NCBI GenBank assembly: GCA_009731375.1
Contig: BJOX01000357.1
Coordinates: 136,306-200,305 of the forward strand
Source: Paulinella micropora
Taxonomy: Eukaryota > Cercozoa > Imbricatea > Euglyphida
DNA length: 64,000 bases
Direction of reading: 5' to 3'
Under the pieces are notes generated by a model, which was not told the DNA's origin, ran no database searches, and saw only the letters and a program-made list of their open reading frames with translations. Position 1 is the stretch's first letter. Each line of letters starts with the position of its first letter. Positions 37,137-47,717 of the stretch are shown in pieces. The translations under genes were made by a program, and so were the position numbers.

Positions 37137-37207
37137 TTCTTTCTTTCTTTCAAACTCTTTTCTTGCTGCTCGCTCGCTCGGTCGCGTGCTTGCTTTCTTT
37201 CTTTCTT

Positions 37208-37247
<40 letters not shown>

Positions 37248-37361
37248 GTTCTTTCGTTCTTTATTTATTTCGTTCTTTCTTTCTTTGCTGTTTTTGTTGG
37301 TTTTGTCGTTGTTGTTTTTGTTGTTTTTGTTGTTGTTGTTGTTGTTGTTGTTTGTTGTTGT

Positions 37362-37392
<31 letters not shown>

Positions 37393-37581
37393 CGTCGTCG
37401 TTGTTTTTGTTGTTTTTGTTGTTGTTTTTGTTGTTTTTGTTTTTGTTTTTGTTGTTTTTGTTGTTGTTGTTGTTGTTGTTGTTGTTATTGTTGTTGTTGT
37501 TTTTGTTTTTGTTTTTGTTGTCGTTTTTTTTTTTTGTTTTTTTTTGTTTTTTTTTTTTTTTTTTTTTTTTTGTTTTTTTTT

Positions 37582-37633
<52 letters not shown>

Positions 37634-38087
37634 NNNNNNNNNNNNNNNNNNNNNNNNNNNNNNNNNNNNNNNNNNNNNNNNNNNNNNNNNNNNNNNNNNN
37701 NNNNNNNNNNNNNNNNNNNNNNNNNNNNNNNNNNNNNNNNNNNNNNNNNNNNNNNNNNNNNNNNNNNNNNNNNNNNNNNNNNNNNNNNNNNNNNNNNNNN
37801 NNNNNNNNNNNNNNNNNNNNNNNNNNNNNNNNNNNNNNNNNNNNNNNNNNNNNNNNNNNNNNNNNNNNNNNNNNNNNNNNNNNNNNNNNNNNNNNNNNNN
37901 NNNNNNNNNNNNNNNNNNNNNNNNNNNNNNNNNNNNNNNNNNNNNNNNNNNNNNNNNNNNNNNNNNNNNNNNNNNNNNNNNNNNNNNNNNNNNNNNNNNN
38001 NNNNNNNNNNNNNNNNNNNNNNNNNNNNNNNNNNNNNNNNNNNNNNNNNNNNNGGGGGGGGGGGGGGGGGGGGGGGGGGGAGGGAGG

Positions 38088-38135
<48 letters not shown>
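37137..38135 (+). repeat. (TTTC)n, (GTT)n, poly-T, gap, poly-G, (GA)n
   Basis: TTTC and TC units to 37250, GTT/GTTTTT units to about 37530, a T-run to 37633, N from 37634 to 38053, a G-run to about 38080, then GA units to 38133. On the - strand this is probably one long intron. Confidence 0.95.
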
Positions 38136-38149
38136 AAGTGACCATTGTT

Positions 38150-39152
38150 TGCACACTTTTTTGATGTCATTCATGTTGAATTCAACCTGCTTGATGATTT
38201 GATCATCGCTTTCGCTGTCTGCGCCTTCAAGCTTTTCAAAAGCCTGCTTGGCCGAAGTACATAACAGATCCTTAATTTCGCCAACAACAGCCAGTATCAT
38301 ACTTTCCACCTAATTAGTAACACCGGCATCAAGGCTAAACTATTCTTAGTTTCGTTTGACAAACACCTTCGTGTACCTCTTGTTTTGAGCCTTCGGGTTT
38401 GATTTCTTGCTTCAGTGAGTCGAATATTTCTTTCGCACGCTTCCTCAGCGATTCAATCTGCAGCTGGCATGTTGAGCTGGTGATCTTGACATTCTTCAAA
38501 AGCTCTCGATCCAGGTACCTGCAACGATTTCAAACAAACGCCTTCGTCATTCTACTTGGTTTGAGCTCATTAATACATGAAATGCTCCTAGTTCTTAAAT
38601 ACAGTAAAGATTGACTGCAGCGGTTCTTCTCAGCCAGCTTTGATTTTCTTACTTATGTAGGGATTCATTTAGAAGCCCTTGACAAGAGCTTTGTAATGAG
38701 CTACGACGCTGCTTTGACTCAAGTCTGAGTTGAGAAAAATGTACTTGAGAACTAGGCACCTCGCATACCGGGCAGCGGAGTCGGTCTCCTCATTTGTCGG
38801 CTGCGGCCGCGGCTTGATGGGCGCTCTTTCCTTCTGCTTTTTCTCGTCCTCTTTCTTGTGTTCCTTCTTCTTCCCCTTCCTTATCTTCCTTTCACTTGCA
38901 TCCTCGATATTGAGCAACTGTAAGCATTCTTGGCAAGCTTGACACCTGAACATAAAGAGGAAGGAAGTAGAGAGTGCCGGTTACTAGCCACGATGACTTT
39001 GGGGGTTTTCATAATATTGATGGCTCAATCTCAATCAGTTCTTGCTTCTAGTAAACTAAAAATACTAACCTATATGTAAGCAAGCGTACAAAAGGAGCTT
39101 TCAAAGGAAATTTGCTCCAGGAATGATCATAGGCATTGACTGAGAACGATGC
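38150..39152 (-). CDS. Multi-exon gene with charged helical protein, partial
   Basis: Four exons join in phase: 39070-39152 (SVNAYDHSW, PFVRLL), 38745-38945 (CQACQECLQLL, a Lys/Glu-rich helix, then ARYARCLVLK), 38377-38518 (DRELLKNVKITSS, EIFDSLKQEIK) and one that starts at 38309 and runs into repeats at about 38150. Donors are GTTAGT, GTACAT and GTACAC. The first exon begins at an acceptor, so the start lies upstream, yet it does not join in frame to the last exon of the OLD-like gene 50 nt away. It may be a separate gene or a continuation with a missed exon. The ARCLVLK motif recalls IRGFLVHK in the neighbouring gene, hinting at common origin. Function unknown. Confidence 0.45.
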
Positions 39153-39199
39153 CTGCGAAAGTTAAGAAAGCCAGATCCAGCGCTATTTGAGAGGGATGC

Positions 39200-41130
39200 T
39201 TACTTATTATTCAGAGGGTCGGGGTTTGTCAAGTGAAGCTTTCTGTCGATTTTATTCCCGACAGCGAAGATGACCTGCAGAATTGTCAAGACGGCTAAAA
39301 ATGCAGTTGGAGCACAGAAATCATGGCAACGCAGCAGCAAACGAATGCGAGGCAAGGAGGACCAAACTGTGATATAGCTTATACAAGGTCAGATGGTCAG
39401 AGTCTTTAATAGCCTCTGGGGCCTGCGGCCGTGGCCAGATGCGATATAACACGGGCCGACAAGCCTCCGAGGTCAGAATCTCCTCTTCAAAATCTCGCGG
39501 CAGGAACATCACCTAAATAACAATCCAGAATCGACATCGCAGGTAATCAAAATACTTTCTTCTTATTAATAAGAGAACATGAGAATACCTTCTCCTTCGT
39601 TTCTGTCCAAATATTCTCTGCGATAGGCTGGACAACCTTCGCAAAATCCTTGTATTCAAGTTGGGACTGTTGTTGCAACAGACAGCGGCCTGAACCAGTT
39701 TGTTTGAAGGCAGCTTTGATCTCTTCCTCGAATTTCTGCGCGAGCCCCAGCTGTTGCAACACCTCCTATCATGATGAAATGCTAGACGAAGTTGAGACGT
39801 TTCAAGCATAGATACCTTGGCAGTTCTTGCAAGCATTGGAGTAATGTGCTTTTTGAGTCGGCATTCGCCCAGAAAACAGCCTTCCAGGAGCTTGTCAATA
39901 TCCAGCATCATCTGCCGCACAGGCAGGGGGTATGAAATACTGAAGGCAAAATCAGAGCAAGCTCACCCGCCACTTTATCCCGAGTGCTTGACACAGGCGA
40001 GCTGCCTTCGGAGCCACACCGCCCCCATTGAGAGAGATCAAATCCCATTCAACTTGGCGGTCTGGATCGAGGATGCGCCGCTTACTGACCAGAACCTACA
40101 AGAAAGTGAAATGCTGGCGGTTTGATCTCTCTCTTTTTTGCCAATCGCTGCATAAATTATCTACGTATCTATTTGCCTATCTATCTATCTATCTATCTTC
40201 TATCTGTCTGTCTATCTATCTATCTATCTGTCTATCTGTCCGTCGATCTATCTTTTTATTCATCCATCCATTCCTTTTTCTCTTTTTTGTCTTATTATTT
40301 CTCCCTCGTTCCGTTCATGTGTAACCTCGAAAAACCGCATCTCAGCACTGCCTTCGACAAAGAGGACATGGGAGGAAAAGAAGATTCGGCGCCAGCTCGT
40401 GAAACAATTCACGACGTTCGTGATCTCAGAAGGCACCCGTGTTACCTGTTGAAATAAAGCCATTAATATTATCTTGCGGAGATTTATAGATAAAGCCCAT
40501 GGTGGCCCCTTTCTTGAGCGACTTGCTACAGTGATGCAGCCCAGGTAAGGTCGAGATTGACGAATTCTTCAGAGTGGGTGACGATGAGAATGTTCCTTCT
40601 GTATTTTTGAGCTATCTTCACCAAGAAATTGCGGAGGATTCGTTGTGCCTCAGGATGCAGGGAATGGCCGGGTTCGTCCAGGAACACATTCGAGCTTCAC
40701 ATGCAAGGGCAGACAAAAGGAGATTTAATTTACTTACAAGCTCCCGAAAGTCTTAGAAAGAAACCTGGACGGGAACACTATGGCCGCCAACACCAAGAGC
40801 AGTTCTAGTTGCCCTCCAGAGCAGTCCTTGATGGGAATCCATTGTCGGGGCTTGTCAGCGATGCAACTTGCACAAACAAGCGAGGCATTCAATCTCTGTT
40901 ATGATTTCAAAATGCTGAGCATGCATGCATGTGGATGTAAGTATGCATGCAGAAACGCATGCATATGTATGTATGTGTGTTTTTTCCACTTAACGATTTT
41001 TAGGAATTGAAGAACGCTTGCTTTTCGTTGAGCTGAAAAGGAAGCATGTACGTAGGCGAACGTAATTAAAACAGGGGCAAATAAAGCGAGAAAACAGCAT
41101 ATACATATTATTATGTATGTACATCAAGAG

Positions 41131-41183
<53 letters not shown>

Positions 41184-43076
41184 GATAGAGAGATAGAGAA
41201 AGGAAGCAGGGGTAGAAAGAGAGTAAGAGAGAAAGAGATAGAGAGAAGCCCCAAGCACAGACCTGAGCTTGACTTCATTCTGGTCCAACCAAATATCCAT
41301 TTGTAGGACATCCTTCAAACCCTGTTTAAGGAGTTCCATCTCCTCAGGATCTAAGCAAAAAGCAAAAATCAGATAATCAAGCCCAAGGCTGACACACGAG
41401 AGATTATTTATTCCTGAAAACAGACTTGAAATGCTTGGTTCTTAGCTAATTTTTTTGTCGTTGCTGCTTGAGAAGGGGCTCGTTTGAAAGCAAGAGAGCT
41501 TTTCAAATAAACCATGACACGGATTTTCAGCAGCACTTTTAAGATTAGGCTGTCGATCGCACTTACGAGCTACGAATCTCATCTCACTGTATCTTAAACT
41601 ACCTTGTCCAGGGGGGGCACGACAAGCTTTGATGATAAGTTCGCAAGCCCTCTGCTCGTTGAAAACAAAAGGCAGAGGAGGAGAGGGCGAGGTGGCCTTA
41701 TAATGCGCCGCCGTCAGACGTGTGCTCCGATCCTGAAAGCAGCAATGGCGGTGATGGAGGAGTAATCAGGCTGGCATGTTTTGCAACCTGTTGAAGGAAA
41801 GAGACGGCTGTGCGTAGTATGCTGACGGCCAGAAACTGTGTATCCCGTTTGTGTTGCCGAGGCGGTTGAAAACCCTGCGACACCCACACGGTACCACAGT
41901 GACTCTTAAAATTGTTTTCAAAATTGCAAGCGCTTTGAATTTGGATTGCCATAAATATGTCTCTTTGCTCTGACCTCTTGTTTATGAGGACAGGCTTCTG
42001 CAAGTAGTCGGTCACTCCACTTTACCAACTGTTGCTTGATAAACTTAAAACTTCGCAGACTCGTCAATGGAATGAAGCAGTACTTGTCCAAGTCGAGCTC
42101 CTACATGAGCAAATCTAATGACATGTTCACGCACGTCCGTTGCCCACTTACCTTGCGCCACTTCCTATCGCAATAGTAGGTGCATTCACAGTCGTTACAT
42201 TTCTTTCGTTGATCGCGACATGTGGGTCCCTGTGCGTCGTACATCACCTTCCGAACCTTCTTCCACTTGATTACTAGTTTGTCACTGAACTCTTCTTTTT
42301 CATTCTTGTCGATGGTGACAGTTTTCACCAGTGTTTCTTTATCCCACCCGTTTGTCTGATGCTGGAATGGGTCTATCCAGCATGCAAACTCCTTCTCATT
42401 TTTCTTTTTAATCTCCTTCCCCTTCTCCTTCTCCTTCTTCAGATGAGACGTGGGATGGAAGAACATCTATACGCCACAAAAGACCAAGCAAGTACAGGAT
42501 GAACATTTGCGCAAGTCACTATAAGGGGGGACTGACCGAAAAATGCATATCATAGCCTCATCCTCCCACTGAATGATATCGCAATTTTCTAGCGCCTCGA
42601 ATAATTCTGGAATCTGCGCACAAAACCCATGTGTTTGGCTCCGAAGAGTTACATAACTAGAACAAATAAGATTCCGAGTTCTGAAGTACAATCAACAGTG
42701 GATTTTAAGCGCTTCGTTCCCAGCCCACTTGTGTGATTGTTGCTTGTGAAAGGGTCTCATCTGAAAACTCTTGCCAAGAGCTTTCCATGTTGACAGATTT
42801 CTATTGAGCCGTGACCCCCGGCTTTGAACGCAATGGCAAGACTTGGCTGAGAAGCTACAAAGTGTTTGAAATCACTGTTGATTGCTTACTTATGAACTAG
42901 AAACCCCCTAATGACCTTGGACACGCCCGGAATCTTAGGCTTGTTATATATGTCAGTCGCCCTTTCCTTGATGCGGTAGCCATTGGGGTTAGCACTAACA
43001 TCGGCGTTCCAGGCGTCAACACGGTCTCTCATATACTTGGCTAAATGATCTTTCTACCAATCACAGACATAAAAAA

Positions 43077-43119
<43 letters not shown>

Positions 43120-43265
43120 AAATTCTTAGTTCTGGATTTGCATCAGGGACTGACCATCACATTGATTTCTTGTTTCTTAGGAGCCTGAAACCTGGATCGT
43201 GGGTCCATCCATTCCAAACGCGATCCCGATTTTGCAGCATTTTGAGGTTCCAACGAAGCCTCGCG
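39200..43265 (-). CDS. OLD-family-like ABC ATPase with TOPRIM domain (multi-exon)
   Basis: Exons (- strand): 43155-43265, 42890-43053, 42653-42680, 42537-42613, 42152-42466, 41975-42100, 41788-41874, 41603-41696, 41263-41350, 40765-40866, then from 40692, 40326-40445, 39967-40095, 39816-39911, 39589-39765, 39363-39512, and 39200-39274 ending in TAA. Motifs appear in the OLD order: signature CSGGQLELLLVLAAI; Walker B FLDEPGHSLHPEAQ; H-loop LIVTHSEEF; TOPRIM VLFVEGSAE; SLNGGG; MMLDIDKL (DxD); and MFLPRDFEEE. A Cys cluster (C-x6-C-x2-C-x-C-x3-C) lies in the middle part. OLD proteins are ATP-dependent nucleases or topoisomerase-like nucleases. The Walker A P-loop is not seen and should lie 5' of 43265. 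One base slips near 40548, and the join 42537/42466 is out of phase, so a microexon, an error or decay is possible. Confidence 0.6.
40170..43122. repeat. Intronic microsatellites of the OLD-like gene
   Basis: (TCTA)n at 40178-40260, (GA)n and GATA at 41128-41250, and (TAAA)n at 43077-43121. All lie between exons. Two introns (about 41430-41540 and 42720-42800) also share a degenerate segment with a TTGTTGCTTG...AAGAGCTTT pattern. Confidence 0.7.
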
Positions 43266-43519
43266 CTGAAAAACCTGGTGTTATGAAAGACATAGAGAGA
43301 AAAAAAATTAAGAAAGGAGGAGGGAGAGATAGAGAGGAGAGAGAGAGAGAGAGAGAGAGAGAAATACATATGTACATCATACATGTATGCATATATTTTA
43401 TGTGCCTTAGGTGAGCTTCTCAAAGGCCACCTACTATGCTGGAAAAAGGATGAATTTTCTTCCAAATTGGCTGCTGCTGACAAGACTCACACCTTTGATT
43501 CAACAGAGCCCAGTGATCA

Positions 43520-43537
43520 GGTGCTTCTTTCTTTCCT

Positions 43538-43604
<67 letters not shown>

Positions 43605-43612
43605 CTCTCTCT

Positions 43613-43652
<40 letters not shown>
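43520..43652 (+). repeat. (TTTC)n and (TC)n microsatellite
   Basis: About 75 bp of TTTC units and then TC units, in the putative intron just 5' of the zinc-finger exon. Confidence 0.95.
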
Positions 43653-43655
<3 letters not shown>

Positions 43656-43760
43656 GAATCCGGTCCAGCAATTTCAGACGTTTTCTGTTTGTGTTTTGTT
43701 GTTGTTGTTGTTTGTTATTGTGTGATTCCCCGTGCTCGCTTTTCCCGTGCTTTCGTGTAG

Positions 43761-45105
43761 ACTGTGCTCCGCCGAAGTGTGGCCAGTGTGGTGAAGAAGG
43801 ACGGGTTTTCCGTGAGAGCTTATTGGTACTACACAGAAGTACCCACAGTTCTGGACAATCCTTTAACCATCCAAGCCACACCGCTAGGCAAGCGCACAGG
43901 CAAGGTGCGGGGCGAGGAAGGCATCTACGAGTGCGAGGAATGCGGTTTGTCGTTTGACGCGCAAGCCAAGCTCGACCGCCACATGCGCACCCACAGCGGG
44001 GCTCGGCCATTCAATTGCACCATTTGTGGCCAGGGCTTCACTCAGAAAGGCCGTCTTATGTCTCACCTCAAGATTCACACCGGGGAGAAACCTTACTCCT
44101 GTAAAGAGTGTGACAAGTCTTTCAGGACGTCTGGAGAGCTCGTCAAGCACGAACGGTTACATACTGGAGAGAAGCCATATGTCTGTCAGGAGTGTGGGCG
44201 TTCTTTTACTACGTCCAGCCATCTGACTCGGCACAAGCGCATGGCACACACCGGGGAACGGCCTTTCAAGTGCAAAGAATGTCCGAAAGCCTTCTTCAGC
44301 AACTATGAGTTGACTAACCACCTGCGCCAGCACAGCGGCGAGACACCGTTTGAATGTCCCGAGTGCAATCGGACGTTTGGGTGACTAACCCTAACTCTAA
44401 CCCTTACCCTAATGCTAACCCTAACCCAAACCCTAAGCGTCAATATTTGTTTTATGTCGCGAGTACCACCGGACGTTTGGGTAACTAACTCGTTACCATG
44501 ACAGGGCTGACCGCGGACACATACACATACACACACATACACACACATACACACACATACACACACATACACACACATACACACATACACACACATACAC
44601 ACACACACACACACACCCTTAAGTACATATATGCGCACATGCACCGATTATTCATATTGTATGCATGTGCATGTGCAGATCGTCTAGTGAGCTGTCGGCC
44701 CATAAGAAGCGCGCCTACTCTGTCAACAAACCGCACAAGTGCACAGAATGCAAAAAATCCTTCAATACCAAGGCAGACTTGATCGAGCATGAGCGGACTC
44801 ACACCGGGGAAAGGCCGTACCAATGTGGCATGTGCGATAAAGGCTTTATCACTGCGAGCAAGCTCGCGGCACACAAGCGCACCCACACGGGTGAAAAGCC
44901 TTACAAATGCCCACACTGTGACAAAGCTTTTGCTGAGAGTGGAGTTCTGGTCAGACATATCCGCACTCACACGGGCGAGAAGCCTTTCAAGTGCGAGTTG
45001 TGTGAGAAAGCATTCGCACAATCTGGGCAACTCTCTTCGCACATGAAGCGGATACACTGGCACGTTAGAAATCGCGACCCTGGTACCCTAGGCTCGGCTC
45101 CGTAA
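43761..45105 (+). CDS. C2H2 zinc-finger protein gene (two exons seen)
   Basis: Exon 43761-44380 and exon 44679-45105 join in phase 2 across an intron of 298 nt (donor GTGACT, acceptor TGTGCAG). Together they encode ten C2H2 fingers with TGEKP/TGERP-type linkers: five complete in exon 1, one split by the intron (FECPECNRTF ... LSAHKKRAY) and four in exon 2, then a stop at 45103-45105. Such arrays bind DNA and act as sequence-specific regulators in the nucleus. The first exon starts at an acceptor (TGTAG), so the true start is upstream and unseen. Another finger-like pattern (CGQCG, then FRESLLVLHRSTH) lies at about 43770-43860 in the other frame, so the exon may contain a frameshift. Confidence 0.8.
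44383..44440 (+). repeat. Interstitial telomere-type repeat (CCCTAA)n, degenerate
   Basis: CTAACCCTAA-type units with several variants begin 2-3 bases after the 5' splice site of the zinc-finger intron. The sequence around the splice site (GGACGTTTGGGTGACTAAC) recurs nearly exactly at 44471-44489, so the telomere-like block is bracketed by a direct repeat. Confidence 0.8.
44519..44616 (+). repeat. (ACACAT)n microsatellite
   Basis: CACATA-type units with AC runs in the same intron. Confidence 0.95.
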
Positions 45106-46198
45106 AAGAGCAACACCTCCCGGTTAGTATTTTTTTGTTGTCTTTCTTCGCAGGTATTCCGGTACATGAAGAACACTGACTGTTGCAAAACGTATAGACC
45201 GGACAACTGCTGATGGAAACGTTTGCAGTGGGATGATATGAGCGGCAAAAAAGGCATCCGTCGGTCTGGCAAAACTTGAGTGGCATTTCTTGGAAATCTT
45301 CCGTTCAAGTCGATTTTGAAAATATTTGGAGTCATTTCGGCCCAGACTCCCGGGCGAAGTTTTGAAGATATATCAGACTTGTAGAAACTTAATGTTGAGT
45401 TTTCAACAACTGAGAGTTTGATGGTCCAAATGCAGTAATACGTACTGATCAGTCCGGGGCCCGGGCCGCCCAGCATGTCTAACAATATTAATATTGAATT
45501 CATGTATCAAGTCCAAAATCAATTATAAACTAATCAACGTGAACTTGAAGTTATTTTACACTAATTCCTTTGAGTAGCATCTATTTCTTACTCTTAATTA
45601 TTTGAAGTTAAGGAAGTCACACTGGAGTCACGTTGAACTTGAAGATACTGTGTCACGATATAGCCTTCAACTTTAATGAAAGCGTCCTCCGAGTCTGTTC
45701 TTCCCTGTACCTTCCGTGTAAAAAGGGGCGGAGTAAAACAGAGAATTAACAACGATAGACAGGATGAATTTCCTTAAATAATGGCATTTCAAAGTGTTCA
45801 GGTCTAAAAATATAGTAGCTATGATGGGACGGCGTGAAGGACGGTAACAATCCCCCCTCTCCGAACAATCCGACTTGTGAGAAAAGAGGATTGGAAAAAT
45901 AAAACGAACCCATCACGAGTACTTATTTCACTTATGCCAAAACATCCGTCTAAAACCAAATCCGCAGCCCCCCGATAATAAATGCGTGAGCAAAGTATGA
46001 TCGAGTTCCCTCTATCGGGCAAATAAAATTAGCTTCCACTTGAACTGTACACTTGAGACGACTTGTCCCCGCAAACGGATACCTAATCCTGCAATGTGAC
46101 AAAGAAAAGAAATAACATTACCATTTCCGAAAACGAATTGCTCCCTTGAACAAGCTTACGTTATTTTTCTTAGGTTTCCTACCTAGAAAAATGCTTAG
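45106..46198. other. Non-coding; possible 3' end of element 5
   Basis: No gene is seen. On the - strand a purine tract (GGAGAGGGGGGA, + positions 45851-45862) is followed by TGTTACCG, which would suit a polypurine tract and LTR start of the older element 5. No second LTR copy is available to test it. An AT-rich segment with AACTTGAAG words lies at 45.5-45.7 kb. Confidence 0.3.
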
Positions 46199-46872
46199 CT
46201 AATTAACACGACCGCGTTTTCGGGTTCTTCCGCAACTTGACTTTTCAGTCTTATCCCTCGGATGCTTTCCAACATTAGCCTTCTTGGGCCTTCCTGGTTT
46301 CCTACCGGTATCAGCCTCTTTTTCAGGCTTCAGTTTGCTACATTTCTTTCCTCTAGTAACCTTGTCATAATGTGGGGCTCCGACATGTTCAAAAGGAAAA
46401 TCGGAATCCAACAGAATATCCCATATCCGTTCTGGAATCTGCATATCAGGGGTCAGATCAAAAGGAGCATTGCGTATCATTTTTGTGCTCTCTTGAATAG
46501 TCCATGGCGTGAAATCCTCATCATCCTCTTTGATCGTCCCGTCCCAGATTCTTTTCCCTTTGAATCCACATAAACCGGTAGATAGGTTCTTTCATTCGGC
46601 TTTTCCACAGCCTCCTCCAGAATTGCATGACGGGTATAATCCCCAACCTTCTTTCCTCTTTTGAAGGTAACAGTGTTTCCAACAACCTTTAACAGATACA
46701 GGTCATCCAACGTATCATCTCCTACGGATTTCTAATTAGGTTTCATAAGGTAAAAAGATCCTTGTCTCCACTTGATCACTCCAATGTCTTGACCATAGAA
46801 CCATAACAGTTACTTTCCGATTTGTTCCATTTTGAATACTTATGATCTAATAGATCTCCTTTGACTTCCTCT
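46199..46872 (-). pseudogene. Post-integrase domain of element 5 (left part, broken)
   Basis: On the - strand, the region from the element 3 insertion site to 46199 matches the C-terminal domain of element 3 (FYLMKPN / FYLVRPA; DDTLDDLYLLKV / DDTLSDLYLMRV; RTYLPVYVDSK / RQYLPVYKDAK; PERIWDILLD / PHKIWDVLEQ), with an extra basic tail (RKPGRPKKANVGKHP, an AT-hook-like GRP). At least one frameshift and an in-frame TAG break it. It is the continuation of the integrase fragment at 57198-57861, separated by the insertion of element 3. Confidence 0.7.
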
Positions 46873-46876
46873 GCCT

Positions 46877-47088
46877 TGTGGACATCACCCCCCGAATTAT
46901 CCGGTAAAAAACTTATTGAAAGATTTCGTCTGGCCGGACACGTCTGAAATGCCAATTTGATCCTGGTCTTTTGGCAGCTCTTTGCGTCACTGAGCTAATA
47001 TAACGAGACATCATTCTCTTTTTTGAGGACTGTGTTTGGTTATATTACCGACTTACTCTTCCATTGAGCTATCGTTGGGGATAGTACA
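46877..47088 (+). mobile_element. 5' LTR of element 3
   Basis: It is 212 bp with TGTG...TACA ends. It differs from the 3' LTR by a few substitutions and two small indels (for example near 46900 and 46985). Confidence 0.9.
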
Positions 47089-47717
47089 TTTGGAGTCCAT
47101 AGCTAAAGGCTGATTTCTTTTCTGATCTGTCGTACAGACATCAGATAAGCACAAATTTATTTTTCGCTGATCTGTCGCACAGACATCAGACGAAAACAAA
47201 CACTCCTACTCATCCTCAAACAAAAAAAAATACAAACAAGCGATCAATTTGTCACAAGCTGGCATAACCTTTAGCCCTTGTGCACATTTGGCTTCTGTGT
47301 GCTCTTCTACAAGACACCAGACCACACCTACTCCACTCCCTCTTGCTGCTTGCATAAAGCCAAGTAGGACAAGTGCGAAACAAACATCAGACAAACACAC
47401 AGACAGAGGAAAAACGAGCAAAGCACTCCCACTCTCTGTTCTGAACCATTTTCCTTGCATTTTCTCTGCAGAAACCAGAGGAGATTACACATCTCTCACA
47501 CAAGAGCAAGACAAATATCGAAGCACTGTCCGACGACAGACTGACTTCTACAAAACAGCTCTTTTGACCAAACTATCGTTATCTCTGTGTAGGGCCTGAC
47601 GCCCCATAACTATTTCAACAGAGAAAAGGAAGAAGGAGAAGAAGGTTGCATAGAGTGACAAGAATAACAGAGAAAAAAAAAAAGAAAAAAAAGCAGACGT
47701 GACTCTCATAACATAAG
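47089..47717 (+). other. Leader of element 3 with PBS candidate and hairpins
   Basis: Two bases after the LTR, TGGAGTCCATAGC (from 47091) begins with the TGG expected of a tRNA 3'-end primer-binding site; I cannot name the tRNA. A 23-base hairpin-forming word (CTGATCTGT...ACAGACATCAG) occurs at 47122-47144 and 47167-47189. The rest is an A/C-rich untranslated leader ending in an A-rich stretch before the gag ATG. Confidence 0.55.

Noticed and set aside
44383-44440. Chromosome end
   Set aside because: The CCCTAA units are few and degenerate, and zinc-finger coding sequence continues on both sides, so this is an internal telomere-type block.
45849-46198. Definite 3' LTR of element 5
   Set aside because: A polypurine tract and a TGTTACCG start are visible on the - strand, but there is no second copy or TSD to confirm an LTR.
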